From Mermis nigrescens (taxonomy: Eukaryota; Nematoda; Enoplea; Mermithida; Mermithidae): a stretch of 64,000 nucleotides of DNA. The DNA lies in contig JAVLUZ010000645.1 of the NCBI GenBank assembly GCA_036768485.1, positions 310,001-374,000 of the forward strand, written 5' to 3'. A program made the position numbers and the translations under genes. Of the stretch, positions 34,393 to 44,865 are shown in pieces. The notes beneath the pieces are model-generated. The model saw only the letters and a program-made list of their open reading frames with translations, searched no databases and had not been told where the DNA came from. Each line of letters opens with the position of its first letter. The first letter of the stretch is position 1.

Positions 34393-34838
34393 CAGTGTTT
34401 TTTTTGTACAAGATCCGTTTGTACATGTAAAAAATGGTCCCCAAAAGTCTTTGTACATTTTGTACACACAAATTTTTGCGGAGTAAAATATGGTAAAGTA
34501 GCGATTTTAGTCTTGTAAAAACAGAGTTGTTTGATTTTTGGTAGTGTATTTTAGCTAATTTCTGGGTATCTAAAGGCAAAAATTACTAAGAATCGTCTTG
34601 AAACGGCGCGAAGCACCGAAAAATTTGACATTTTTTCATTTGAAATGCAATTTCTGCCATTATAAAGATATATAGAACACACAATTACTCATTTCAGCGC
34701 GAAGAACCGGAATTTTTTTCGAATTTTAGACCTTTTTTGCAATTTTTGTCTTCCAAAAAATCTTTGTACATGTACAAAGACGGTCCCGAAAAGTCTTTGT
34801 AAATCGGGAAAAAGCTTTGCCGAATACAAAAAACAGTG
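34393..34838 (-). mobile_element. CAGTG-type hAT-like element
   Basis: Ends CAGTGTTTTTTTTGTA and TACAAAAAACAGTG. Flanks GGGGTTCC and GGGTTTCC match at 7 of 8. It carries the palindrome CTTTGTACATGTACAAAG at 34762-34779 and two hairpin variants (34603-34615 and about 34697). Confidence 0.82.
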
Positions 34839-36873
34839 GGGTTTCCCCAGAAAATTTTTCACCCTTTCCCCCAGAATTCGCGGTTTTTCGAAAGTTTCCA
34901 AAAATTTCCGGGAAATTCGTAAAGTGCTTTTTTAAGCGTTTTTAGCTAAATATTTGCTCGAATATACTCATGTTTTGACTATACGTTGTTCAAATTGTTT
35001 GACTTTTTCATTATTTTTTAAATTTTTTGTTTTTATGCTCTAGAAAGATAGAGCGTCGTAAGAAACGCCCAAAAGTGATGTTTGTGACGCGTACCACGAT
35101 TTTTGAGCACAAAAAGGAACTCTGAAATCCCCCCAGAATTCCCATACTCTGGACATAAATATGTACATTTAACGCGCGATGAGTCAATCGTAATGACAAG
35201 ATTAAGACAAATATATTTTCTTTTTCACTCCCATTCGGTGTATACTTAGTTAATATATGAGTATGAATGCTGAAAATTCCAAGCACGCGAGCTTCATCTA
35301 GTCCTGAAAATTATCGATTTCTAGATGCGATTAAGGCGCAAGCAATAAAATTATGACCTGCATAACCAAAATAGGTAATGGAAAGCATCTACAATATCAT
35401 GTAGTGAGTGATTGATGATTTTTCTGTACGGAAAAAACATTTTTTACCCTCTTAAAAAGATGTTCGGAGAAATTTTGAGCAATTTATGAGCAAATAGTTT
35501 TTGGAGCAAAAGTATATAAACTCTAATGTTTGTTCAGTAAATGAATCAAAAAACTTCCGCGTATTACGATTATCAACTATTTAGCGGTTCACGGGAAATT
35601 CTTTACATAAAAATACATCACCTAGAACATTCTTCGTTTAAAAAATTCATGGCCAAAAATATTTTTCGATTTTGTGAGGGACAAATAATTATATTGTAGA
35701 AAAATTAACTATGTGCAACTATTAGAAAAGACTTATTTTGACGTCCTTCGAATGCCAAACTGAAATGATCAGCGATAGAATGTTTCACAGAGGTGCATAC
35801 AGTGTTAAAACGCTCTTTAAGCCTATCGTGATGAGGGTAACCACATCTTTTAATTATTATTTCATCGGCTGTGTAATATTAGGTCTATAACGCAGCCGTT
35901 CAAACCCATCGCATATCCAGAATATCTTATCTTAAACCATCTTGTCTAATATACCAATATCGGCCAACTTTTGCCTGTTTTTTCACTCGAGACAAATTCC
36001 AGTAGCATCGTGCAATAATACCCAGCAGCAAAAAAAGCGGAAAATGGAGCGAAACGAAAAATTTTTATATGTATAACGCCGCTGAACAATGGGCAGTAGA
36101 TGAGCTAAAGATAAACATAAGCTGGCACACATTTTTTGAGCCCTTCGTCATCGAACAATTTATTTTTAAATGTTTGTTTACTATATGTCAGAAAACGCTA
36201 GTGAAAAATGCATTAGATGAACAGAAAATCAACAGCTATTTTTTAGCAATTCTCCTACCTGTGTTTGTGTAAAAAAATTTCGCTGCGATGCGAGAAATTT
36301 TCTAAACGAGATGAAGTTTTCTGCGAATAATTGTCTCGGCGAAAAATTTGTTGGCGAAGTAAGCTCCACGAAGAATTTTCCTGCGAACAATTTTCCGCGA
36401 AGAATTTTCCAGAAAGACAATTTAGCCCAATCATGCAGTTTGAACACTCCGCAATCAATCTTTTTACAACCAAGAACATATCTCTGTATCTGCATACATA
36501 TTTCTTCTTTTTTTATGTTTTATACAGGATATACGAGTGACTCGAACATATACAACATTGTATATGACACATTACTACAGAACTGTTTTCTCTTGTTCGA
36601 TAACAAAATTAGCTTATTCTATGTTTATGCAACAGTTAATAGTAAAGTAAACAATAAAGTAAATAAACAAAATAAAATAATGATAAATCATATCGTCTAC
36701 TGCGAGTATCCCATAGAATATGACATCCAAAACATCATTTAACGACTATGTAATACAAAGTTTTAGACTTTCCTAGTCCATCATGGTGTGTATGTTTAGC
36801 AGGAATATCGCAGAAACTTCGCAGCTTTTGCGGACTATACATAATTTACTTGTAAGTTTTTAAGAGTGACTAC

Positions 36874-37110
36874 CTTAGGTAGGCAGCATTAAAATTCTGG
36901 GGATGCAAGATTTGTCAAAGGTCAAAGAATGGTCTTAAAATGGTGATATGGCGAAAAAACACCATTTTTCAACGTTCTCATCAAAAATTGCGGAACAAAA
37001 AAACAAAAAAATTTCAGAAATTGAATTCTGGAAGGGTTTTGGTGGAGGGGGTATTCGGCCTTCCGCGGGGAGGTGAATACCCCCAATCCCACCCCTAATG
37101 CCAACGTGTT
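36874..37110 (-). mobile_element. hAT-like MITE, family A
   Basis: From CTTAGGTAGGCAGC to GCCAACGTGTT. The exact 8-bp duplication GTGACTAC is at 36866-36873 and 37111-37118. Confidence 0.88.
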
Positions 37111-37303
37111 GTGACTACTGACTGACTATCAGTAAGTACAAAAAATTTTACCCTTACAGATTTTCCCTTGAAGCTTAGTTTTCATGCGCAAGATGACAAA
37201 ATATTTATTTGAAGGAAGTTGATCGATTCCAAAGCCATAGAGGCGAGAATGAACGATAATTTCAAGGAGTTAATTTTTTCGAAGGAAAAAGTCAACACAA
37301 GAT

Positions 37304-37497
37304 CAGGGGCGGATTTACGGGGGCGAGGGGGGCGGCCGCTCCTCCCCGTGGCCAAAAATAGTGCGCAAAATTAAGAATTTTTGAGCGATTTTTAGCGATT
37401 TTCGGGTTAAAACGGCTAATTTTTCCGCCCAAGTCAGGATTCCGCCCCCCCTTAGGGGTACCGCCCCCCCCTCAGGAAAATCCTGGATCCGCCACTG
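37304..37497. mobile_element. hAT-like MITE with CAGGGGCGGAT termini
   Basis: CAGGGGCGGATTTACGG at the left and TCCTGGATCCGCCACTG at the right form 11-bp inverted termini with one mismatch. The exact 8-bp duplication CACAAGAT is at 37296-37303 and 37498-37505. Confidence 0.92.
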
Positions 37498-37894
37498 CAC
37501 AAGATCTCAAACTGCGATTTTCCTCATTTCCTTATGCTATGCACGAGCATACGTGTTTTTGGGAGAGGTTCAGGGTGGCATCAGACCCCCAAAATGCCTG
37601 CTGTGCTGAACCCAGCAAAACGGCTGTGATTATCAAAATTGTTGCTTTTCTAAAAGAATAGTGGAAAGTGTGCTACTTTGGCCAACTTTCGACTCAAGAG
37701 TATCGATTCGCGCCATACACTCATTTTCAAGCAATTTTCTTAAATTTGCTAGAGTTTTTTCAAATGTGTTCGAATTTTTTAATAATTTTATGTTCTAGAA
37801 AGAAAATTTAAAAAAAACGGTGATTTAGAGAGTGCACCCATCCTTCACCGGTCAAACAAAGGCACTTTATAGAAACTTTCCGGGGCTGACGCCC

Positions 37895-38062
37895 CAGGCA
37901 CGTATCTCTGGGGGATGGGGGGTTCGGACTCCCCCAAAATTCAGAAAAATCGGAAAAATATGACTTTTAAAACGTTATTTTGTGCTATTTTTGGCCTTTT
38001 TGGGCTTAGTCCCCCCAAAATTGGTGTTGGTCCCCAAAATAGGACGGCCAGCTACGTGCCTG
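37895..38062 (+). mobile_element. hAT-like MITE, family J
   Basis: From CAGGCACGTATCTCTGG to CCAGCTACGTGCCTG, close in sequence to 21087-21261. Ends 46 bp from the donor of CNC exon 3. Confidence 0.8.
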
Positions 38063-38107
38063 TGACCTGCCTGTGACCCCCCCAGTATTCCCGTGCTGTA
38101 CACATAC

Positions 38108-38477
38108 GAGTGTTATCGCTCTCATTGACCAAATCGTCAAAAGCGACGCTGGCCAACGTTACGTTTCGTAAAAGCGACGCGGGCTGACGTCGGCCTTCGT
38201 TGGCATCGGAACAATTGCTTTTTAGAGACAAATGCTCATCAGTTGCATTGAGCAAATCAAAAAAAGACGGATCGAAATCATCGTCCAGCACATTGCCGAT
38301 TTTTTCATCATAAATTTGCGACGCGTTTGGCGCTTGACTTTCAAATGATTTAAAAATGATATTGTCGCTTTTATGTTTTTGGTCGCTTAGAGAAGGACGC
38401 AAACCGCCAAAATATTTGGAGTACAAATTAGCCCCATTGCTTTGATTCTCGTTCAACACGGTCAATTGGAGTCTGTT
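38108..38477 (-). CDS. CNC-bZIP transcription factor, exon 3
   Basis: Largest internal exon, 123 codons, acceptor TATTTTTCAG and donor GTATGT. It starts NRLQLTVLNENQSNGANLYS and continues with a hydrophobic/acidic stretch DDDFDPSFFDLLNATDEH, the kind of segment used for transactivation in Nrf proteins. It ends VNESDNT. Five N-glycosylation sequons are visible (NAS, NAT, NCS, NVT, NES), unusual for a nuclear protein but expected for an ER-anchored Nrf1/SKN-1A-type precursor. Phases fit exons 2 and 4. Confidence 0.85.
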
Positions 38478-39181
38478 CTGAAAAATATTTATTTTTAAAA
38501 CTTCCAATCGCAAATCGACGATTCAAATCACTGGCAACATAGGCTAATTAGAAGAATAGGTGGCGCTTCCGCTAATGATTTACGCTTTGCTTAGCCAGAG
38601 TCACGATGATAATAGTGGGAACACCCCTCACCAACAACAAATTAAACAAGATTAATGCATTAGTGAATCAAAAATCAAATTAAATAAATGGATGAATACG
38701 TATAAGTCAATAAATCAAAACTTAATACAAGTAGAGCCAAAGTCGATTTTGAAACGACGAACAGCAAGCGCGAAACTCTCCAAAATAAATCTTTGTGCAA
38801 TCTCAAACATAACCTTGCATCTAAATTTATTCTCTTTTTAAGATTTGCTACAAAAAATAAGAACTATCTGACAACTTCCACTGTTTTCTGCTGTTTAGAG
38901 ATAAAACTAACTCATTGAAGCAAAGTTTATTGTGGTTTATTACGATATTCAATCAGCGTATTGCAATTGCAGTAAAATTTCTGATTCTGTAGTAAAAACT
39001 ATTTTAGGTTTCCGAGTCCAGTTTTACGTGTAAATTCAACTTGAAGTCATAAAAAATTTCAGCGCTTCGCGCCTGACTGATATATATTGTTGGAATTCAG
39101 GATGACTTCACTTTTCAGGCAGCAAGTGAGTCATACATTACAAACTGTTAAAAAGCATATATTTGCAGTCTACCGATACAT

Positions 39182-39571
39182 ACAGGGCCGTATTCAGAAG
39201 GCGGGGGCGGCCGCCCCTCCTCTTGGCCGGAAAAAAATTTTTGAAGGTAAGATAATGCACGGAAAGATGAAAGAATTGCCTGTCTTTGACGTAAAGTCTT
39301 CGAATTTTCGGCGCTTCGCGCCAAATATGAACTATTTTCCATAATTTTGACTCAAGCGCGACCAAATAAACGACTCTTTTAATAGCATTTAAAGTAAGTA
39401 AGAACATTTTTTCGAAAATTTCGAATTTTATGATCTTAATAAATAGAGCATGTCGAAAACCGTCGAAAAATGCGGTTTTTCGCGAGCTATCCCGACGAAT
39501 TTCCCGAGATATAGACTAATTTATGTTGGGTCCGCCCCCCTCCTCTCGGCCGAATCCTGGATATGGGCCTG
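39182..39571. mobile_element. hAT-like MITE, family K
   Basis: From CAGGGCCGTATTCAG to GAATCCTGGATATGGGCCTG. A perfect hairpin lies at 39310-39322. Flanks GATACATA and TATACATG are only partly alike. Confidence 0.75.
39310..39322 (+). repeat. GC hairpin GGCGCTTCGCGCC in a family K element
   Basis: Perfect copy, preceded by AATTTTC and followed by AAATATG. Confidence 0.92.
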
Positions 39572-39616
39572 TATACATGCATACATATGCAGGGTGGCCC
39601 ATAAAAAGGCGACATT

Positions 39617-40047
39617 CATACATGGGCAAGGTAGAGGTGAGCCAGAGGGGGGTGAAATGCAAGAACCGTCATATAGTAAATTGTGGTCATTGTTTTTTAT
39701 ACATGGTCTCTTTGTACATGCACAAAGACGGCCCCCAAAAGTCAATGCAAGTGGTACAGCAGCACGTTATGTGCAGTAAACTGGGTTTATTGGAGTTTTG
39801 TTAGTGAAGTTTAGCCAATTTATGGCTTTCTGGCGATAAAAATACAACAAATTATCAATACGGCGCGAAGCGCCGAAAACTGGGTATTTTTAGCTCTTTG
39901 AGGCAGAATTTTTGACCTTTTTCCGTAGTAATCTCTAAAATTGCCAGCTGTACCTTTCGTTTTATCAAAATCGCCCGACACTGTATCTGATTTCCAAAAC
40001 TTTAGGTAGAGGTAATACACCCCTCTCACCCCCTATGCCCATGTGTG
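39617..40047 (-). mobile_element. hAT-like MITE, family L, nested
   Basis: From CATACATGGGCAAGGTAGAG to CTATGCCCATGTGTG. The exact 8-bp duplication GCGACATT is at 39609-39616 and 40048-40055, which also restores the host element's arm. Carries a perfect hairpin and a near match to the GTACATGTACAAAG palindrome (about 39712-39728). Confidence 0.9.
39862..39874 (-). repeat. GC hairpin GGCGCTTCGCGCC in a family L element
   Basis: Perfect copy, plus-strand reading GGCGCGAAGCGCC, stem extended to CGGCGC/GCGCCG. Confidence 0.92.
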
Positions 40048-40720
40048 GCGACATTCCAGTTTAACAGGTTAGAACTTCGGCTGATGTGCACACAAAACTT
40101 CAGGACCAACTGCATTAAATAGATAAGAGTATCTTCTTTCAAACCGTGTAAAAAATTTTGGCCAGAAGATGGTAACGGTTCGGGTGCCACCAAGGTTTGT
40201 TTACACCCTACTTTGATATTGTTTAAACGCCAACAGCGTCATTAGTCCTGTCATCAATTTGCATCCTCTTTTGACGAAATTCCTGAAATTTTTGCACTCA
40301 GTAGGACGCGCATCTCTAGGGGTTTAAAAACGTGCTAATTAATTTTTGTGACTGGATATACGTATTGCCAGAAATGTCAAAAAAGGATACCTATGTACAT
40401 ACGCTGTAACGTGATACAATATACAAACTTTGGGGTATAAACAATGTCAATGTGAGGTGCAAGCAAATTGCCGTACTGCACGAACCGCTGGCAGCTGTCC
40501 AAAATTTCCTAAAGCGGTTCAAAAAGGCATGTTTATCTGTCTAATGCAACTGGTCCTAAAGTTTTACGTTCACATCGGCTGATGTTCCACCTAAGTGTCA
40601 CTGACTTAGTTTTCCTGCCATTGAGTCAATACTGATCGATAAATGATGAAACTTTACAGGAATCATTCCTAGGCATTAGAATTTATTCTTACCAATTTTC
40701 ATCACATTATATAAACCACG

Positions 40721-41460
40721 TCAATAATTATAAACTTCAACGTGATCCCCACCATTTTCAATCATTTTGTGTAGGCGTTGACGATATTCTAAAAGAACCT
40801 TTCCTCGCATTTCTACTGTAACTTCGTCGAATGCTTGAATTATTCGATTCTTCAACTCAGGAATGTTTGTTGGACGTGTGGTATAGACCTTTGATTTAAT
40901 AAAGCCCCAAAGGGAAAAGTCACACGGTGTCAAATCGAGGTGATCGTGGTGGCCAAGGCATGTTATCCGATCCACGACCCATCCACCTGTTTGGAAACTG
41001 TTCGTCTAACCAATCACGAACCATTCGGCCCCAATGAGGCGGAGCGCCATCCTGCATAAAAATGACGTCGTTTTTCAAGATTTTTTTCTGATAAAATTGG
41101 GAAGAATTGGTTTTTGTAGCATGTCCAAGTAACAACACTGTTTATTGATTCATCAAAGAAAAATGGGCCGAAAACCCCATGGTGGCCAATAGCTGCCCAG
41201 ACAGTCGTCCTTGGGGAATGAAGCGCTTCTTCAGCAATCCAGTGTCGATTATTAGGCGACCAATACCGATGGTTATGTCGATTAACTCCACCATCCAAAT
41301 GAAAGTGAGCTTCGTCTGAGAAAAGAGATTCGCCAAATGATTGTGATCACTTTCCATTCTTTCCATTTCATCATGTGCGAATTCAAGGCGGTTTTGTTTA
41401 TCTTCGTCGGTAATTTTTGAAGAATCTGTATCTTGTATGAATTGCCATTTAAGACCCTTT
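40721..41460 (-). pseudogene. Tc1/mariner-type transposase remnant
   Basis: Read on the minus strand, fragments in successive frames give the DDE catalytic part of a transposase of the kind common in arthropods and worms: RMESDHNHLANLFS then a frame change to DGGVNRHNHRYWSPNNRHW, a TTVWAAIGHHGVFGPFFFDE block, then the FMQDGAPPHWGRMVRDWLDE region holding the second catalytic Asp. The final block DLTPCDFSLWGFIKSKVY holds the third Asp, with NGGDHVEVYNY at the C-terminus. At least three frameshifts break it. One is a single extra base at about 40924, just before the third Asp. The N-terminal helix-turn-helix part is missing. Spacing of the last two catalytic residues is about 37. It is dead. Confidence 0.85.
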
Positions 41461-42086
41461 AGATTCTATGAATTGTACACATACCAAAATCCTGGGCTGG
41501 ATGCACGCATGTACATATATGTGTGTATGTCTAATATGAATATAATATAGGCACAACTACTACTTGACATATTAGTTACACAATCTGTATTCACTCTAGC
41601 GTTATTTAATATGTAGTCGCGCGTGATTAACCAAGTGATAGCGCGTACTGATGACAATTTTGGGCTTTGCCTCTCCTGAAATTTTGACAACGCAATGTAC
41701 GTAGACTTTGCTATTTGCAAACTAATGCTGTAACGTAGATACACGATTAGACAATAAAAACGGCCTAATGTGCTAAGCATAAAACCTCGTCAAAATTTTA
41801 TGACGAATAATGTCATTACATGCTTTTTGTACATGTAATTTCTTATTTTTCATTCTACGTTTTTCTTTACATCTTTACGATTCTTTAGTGTAAAGAATTA
41901 CATACTACTATGCCAAAAGCTTCTAAGAGAGCATCAAATGCAAATATTTCTTACAGTGAAATTTTTGGATGGTCTAGCATCATGCGCCCGATTCAGATGA
42001 TGAAAGACCAGGAAGAAGTCAATCAAATAAATAAATTATTGAACTAAAACTTAGTTTTGCATAGGTAGGTAAGCACTCGTACTTAC

Positions 42087-42221
42087 TCCGTGTATGATGT
42101 CCTTTTCGTTCAACAGAAAGAGGTCGGTTTCGTGTTGATTTTCCGGCGGCTGTATTGATGCAAAGAAACCCTTTTCAGCGTCGATGTCTTGCCGCCATAA
42201 ACAATCAATCAAATCGATGTC
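42087..42221 (-). CDS. CNC-bZIP transcription factor, exon 2 (DIDLID motif)
   Basis: Acceptor CTATTTTATAG, donor GTAAGT, phase 0 at both ends. It opens with DIDLIDCLWRQDIDAEKGFF, the near-diagnostic N-terminal motif of CncC/Nrf1/SKN-1 proteins (DIDLIDxLWRxDI). It continues IQPPENQHETDLFLLNEKDI. In Nrf/CncC the motif runs on as DLG and is followed by an ETGE box, both bound by KEAP1. Here the first is DAEKG, as in SKN-1-type proteins, and only HETD occurs. Control by KEAP1 is therefore doubtful, although an ETGE could lie outside the exons I found. Confidence 0.92.
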
Positions 42222-42779
42222 CTATAAAATAGCATAAATAATTTTTGCATCCAAGCTAAATTGGATCCTAACATAAGATGCAGAAACCATTCAAAATGAT
42301 TGCACGTCTTTTTGCATAAAAACAAGATACGTAGGTACTGTTGAATACTTGTTGAAAATATAATTAAATTAATTTTAAGAATAAGAGATTAAGAATTTCA
42401 GCAGAAGACTTCCATATAAAATGAATCTGGTACAGGTTTTAGTTATACTCGTATAATCTAATACGATTAAATATGTTCATTTTTCAATATTTTTTGAATA
42501 TCTTTCTTATTTTTTGACATGGCGTTTTACAAGCTGAAGCGCTAAATTTTATATTTCCGTTTAATTCTTCTTTCAAGGCGTTTCTTTCTGCACTACAGCG
42601 CTTGTATTACCAGCAGTAAAGTGTTACTTGCACAGCGAAGTGGGATTGCGAAGCGCAAGAATATGCTTTTTTGTGTATAATTTGAGCGATAAACGAACAA
42701 AAAAAATTTTTCTTGGAATGACTACGCTAAAATCAAGCAGTTATTCCGTTCCCAATTATGCTAATAGAAGTATTACGTC

Positions 42780-43202
42780 CACAGATGCACAAGGTCAGGG
42801 TCGGTGGAGACGGTAAAATCTCAAAAACCCAGAACAGTTAATTTACGCTCACGATTTTTTTGCTGTTTAAACGATCAAAATGGTCAAAATAGCCTATAAA
42901 ACGTTTTTTAGTGGTAATATCGCATTTTTAAAGCAGTTTTAGTCCATTTTGACTGCAATATATCACTATCAACATTGAAAAATACATAAGTTGATCAATT
43001 TCGGGCACTTTTTGAGTAAAAATACATCAAAGTACTAATCCGGCGCGAAGCGCCGAAAAAATTTTGTAAATTCTACTGCTTTTGACCTCAAAAATAATGC
43101 GAAAAACATTCCATCAGCTCAAAATCGCCGGACAGTACCTGTCTGGCTGACTTCTTAGCGGAGGGTAATATCCCTCTCATCCCCCTCCTATGTGCATGTA
43201 TG
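42780..43202 (-). mobile_element. hAT-like MITE, family B
   Basis: From CACAGATGCACAAGGTCAGG to CCTATGTGCATGTATG. Flanks ATTACGTC and ATTACATC match at 7 of 8. Perfect hairpin inside. Confidence 0.88.
43042..43054 (-). repeat. GC hairpin GGCGCTTCGCGCC in a family B element
   Basis: Perfect copy in the same relative place as in the 29544-29942 element, so it is part of the family B consensus. Confidence 0.92.
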
Positions 43203-43530
43203 ATTACATCCACGACATGCATTCTTTTGACGACTTGAAATTTAAGATGGCTTGAATTTTTGGCCAAAAATCAGCAAAAAAAACATCTAAAAGTCACGTG
43301 AAAATGTAAATATTACCCGAAAAGTCGGGGAAGGTGGGGGTTTAAAAAAATCGACCTTTGTAAGGATGAGTGGACGACCTCCGCCGGTAGCTTAATTTGT
43401 TTAGTAAATTTGTGATTCTGCATGTGAAATTAAGCAACCCGAAATTTTCCTACAAGTCCGTGAGACCGATTCGCTAGTATGGATAGTCCCATTTCGTTAG
43501 CGAGAAAAATCCCAATCGTATAGCTAGAGG

Positions 43531-44234
43531 CAGGGCCATATTTAAAGAGGCCGGGCGACCGCCTCCCATTGCGGTCAAAAAAAAATTGCTGAAAGGAAGA
43601 AAGGGAAAAACAAAAAAAATCGCTTTTTTGTTAGAAAAGCTCCAAGATTTTCTGCACTTCGCACCGTACTTTTTATAATTTTACATCAAGCGCAACCAAA
43701 AAACGATACTATTCATAGCTAATTGAGGAAGAATTTTTTAAATACTTCGAATTTTATGGCCTTTTTGGATCCAGGCCGGTTCCGAGGATTCGCCCAAGAG
43801 AGGGCGGACCCAACATAAATTATTTAATACGTATCTCGCAACCCTGGTTGAGATAGCCAGTATCAACTGCATTTTTCGGCACTTTTCATCATATTCTAAC
43901 CATTAGGATACTGAACATCAAATTTTTCGGGGAAAAATGTTTTGTTCCTCAAAAAAGCAGTAAAAAATGTCGTTTGTTGGTCACGATTGATGCAAATAAT
44001 GGATATACTTCACATACATATGATGCGAAGCGTCGAAAATTGGGAAATTTTCCAATAAAAGATGCAATTTTTCCATCTTTCCGTACATTGACCTCACCTT
44101 TCAAACAAAAATTTTCAGCCAAGGCGAACGTCGAAAAATGCGATTTTCACTAGCTATCCCACGTATTTTTCGAGATATGAACCAGAGCACCATAGATCCT
44201 TCCCTCAATTAGACGAAACCTGGATACGGGCCTG
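43531..44234. mobile_element. hAT-like element, family K (long form)
   Basis: From CAGGGCCATATTTAAAGAGG to AACCTGGATACGGGCCTG, inverted termini. Two degenerate hairpins (about 43655 and 44025) and internal repeats of GGACCCAACATAAATT-like ends suggest two K units joined or nested. Confidence 0.65.
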
Positions 44235-44472
44235 ACAAGAAGCACATATTTGGTATTTAAAAAAATCTGACCGTGTTTTTCACATTACATTATCAAACGG
44301 ATTTTTCTAATAATGACTTTCAATTCAATTCAATAAAAACTACAAGATACTTTAGCGCCAATCTGTGCTGATTTGATGCACCTAAAAATCAACTTCCTTA
44401 ATCAATAAAAAATAAAAAGCTTCAAAAAGACCAATGTCGATTCGTAACTAAGTAAAAATCAAGAAAATATAC

Positions 44473-44865
44473 TTCAAGGGAAAGATTAGCCTGCCTTCCA
44501 ACACTGGTCGTCGTTGAGTCAGTCAGATTGCGACGCACTGATCCTATTGGCGAATTTAATGGCTGTTCAACATCCGTGTAAATAAAAACAGTCAAATTTG
44601 ATCTTGATGCCGCTTTGAATTGCATTCCATCCAAATCTGGCCATTTGTGATGAAAATTACGTTCGCATTCTGCAAGTAGACCCCATAAAGGCGATTTAAC
44701 GCCTGTCAATGCGTATCGCTCTTTCTTCGATAAAGGATTTTCTGCTAAACTATTGGAGACCTTGATGTCTTTGAGCCATTGAAAATCATAATTAAGCGGT
44801 GGGTACAAGCACCGTAGCAAACACAGAACGGATACAACACTATAGAATTCTTGCGGGTATTTCAT
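44473..44865 (-). CDS. CNC-bZIP transcription factor, exon 1: signal-anchor and luminal segment
   Basis: 131 codons from ATG at 44865. The N-terminus FYSVVSVLCLLRCLYPPL (residues about 7-24) is a hydrophobic helix like the ER signal-anchor of Nrf1, CncC and SKN-1A. Sequons follow at N90, N113 and N127. The exon ends NLSLE in phase 0 and joins directly to DIDLID. Known biology of this class: the precursor is ER-inserted, glycosylated, extracted, de-glycosylated by PNG-1/NGLY1 and cleaved, then drives proteasome genes. I infer the same here. No upstream acceptor is needed, as the ATG follows an AT-rich leader (TTTTAAAAGGGC). An extra 5' exon cannot be excluded. Confidence 0.82.

Larger units (their letters stand above)
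34286..38107 (-). other. CNC gene intron, about 3.8 kb
   Basis: Holds a CAGTG-type hAT element, a family H copy (about 34850-35150: CCCCAGAATTCGCGG; ATGCTCTAGAAAGATAGAGC), a family A copy, a K'-type element and a J element. 35160-36870 has no recognised gene; 36290-36420 shows degenerate GCGAAGAATTTTC repeats. Confidence 0.6.
39590..40595. mobile_element. Mariner-type MITE, related to 7613-8206, with a family L insertion
   Basis: Starts CAGGGTGGCCCATAAAAAGG. After the insertion it continues TTAACAGGTTAGAACTTCGG, TTAAATAGATAAGAGTATC and TTTCAAACCGTGTAAAAAAT. The opposite arm near 40500-40590 is its inverted but diverged copy (TTTATCTGTCTAATGCAACT; TTCACATCGGCTGATG). No TA tract flanks this copy. 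Confidence 0.7.
38478..42086 (-). other. CNC gene intron, about 3.6 kb, transposon-rich
   Basis: 38520-38815 and 41465-42080 show no feature. 38820-39115 matches 10420-10780 and ends in a hairpin variant. K, L and mariner-type elements and a transposase remnant are listed separately. Confidence 0.7.
42222..44472 (-). other. CNC gene intron 1
   Basis: Donor GTATAT (coding sense) and acceptor TTTTATAG. Contains a B and a K element; 42222-42775 and 43205-43530 show nothing else. Confidence 0.75.
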
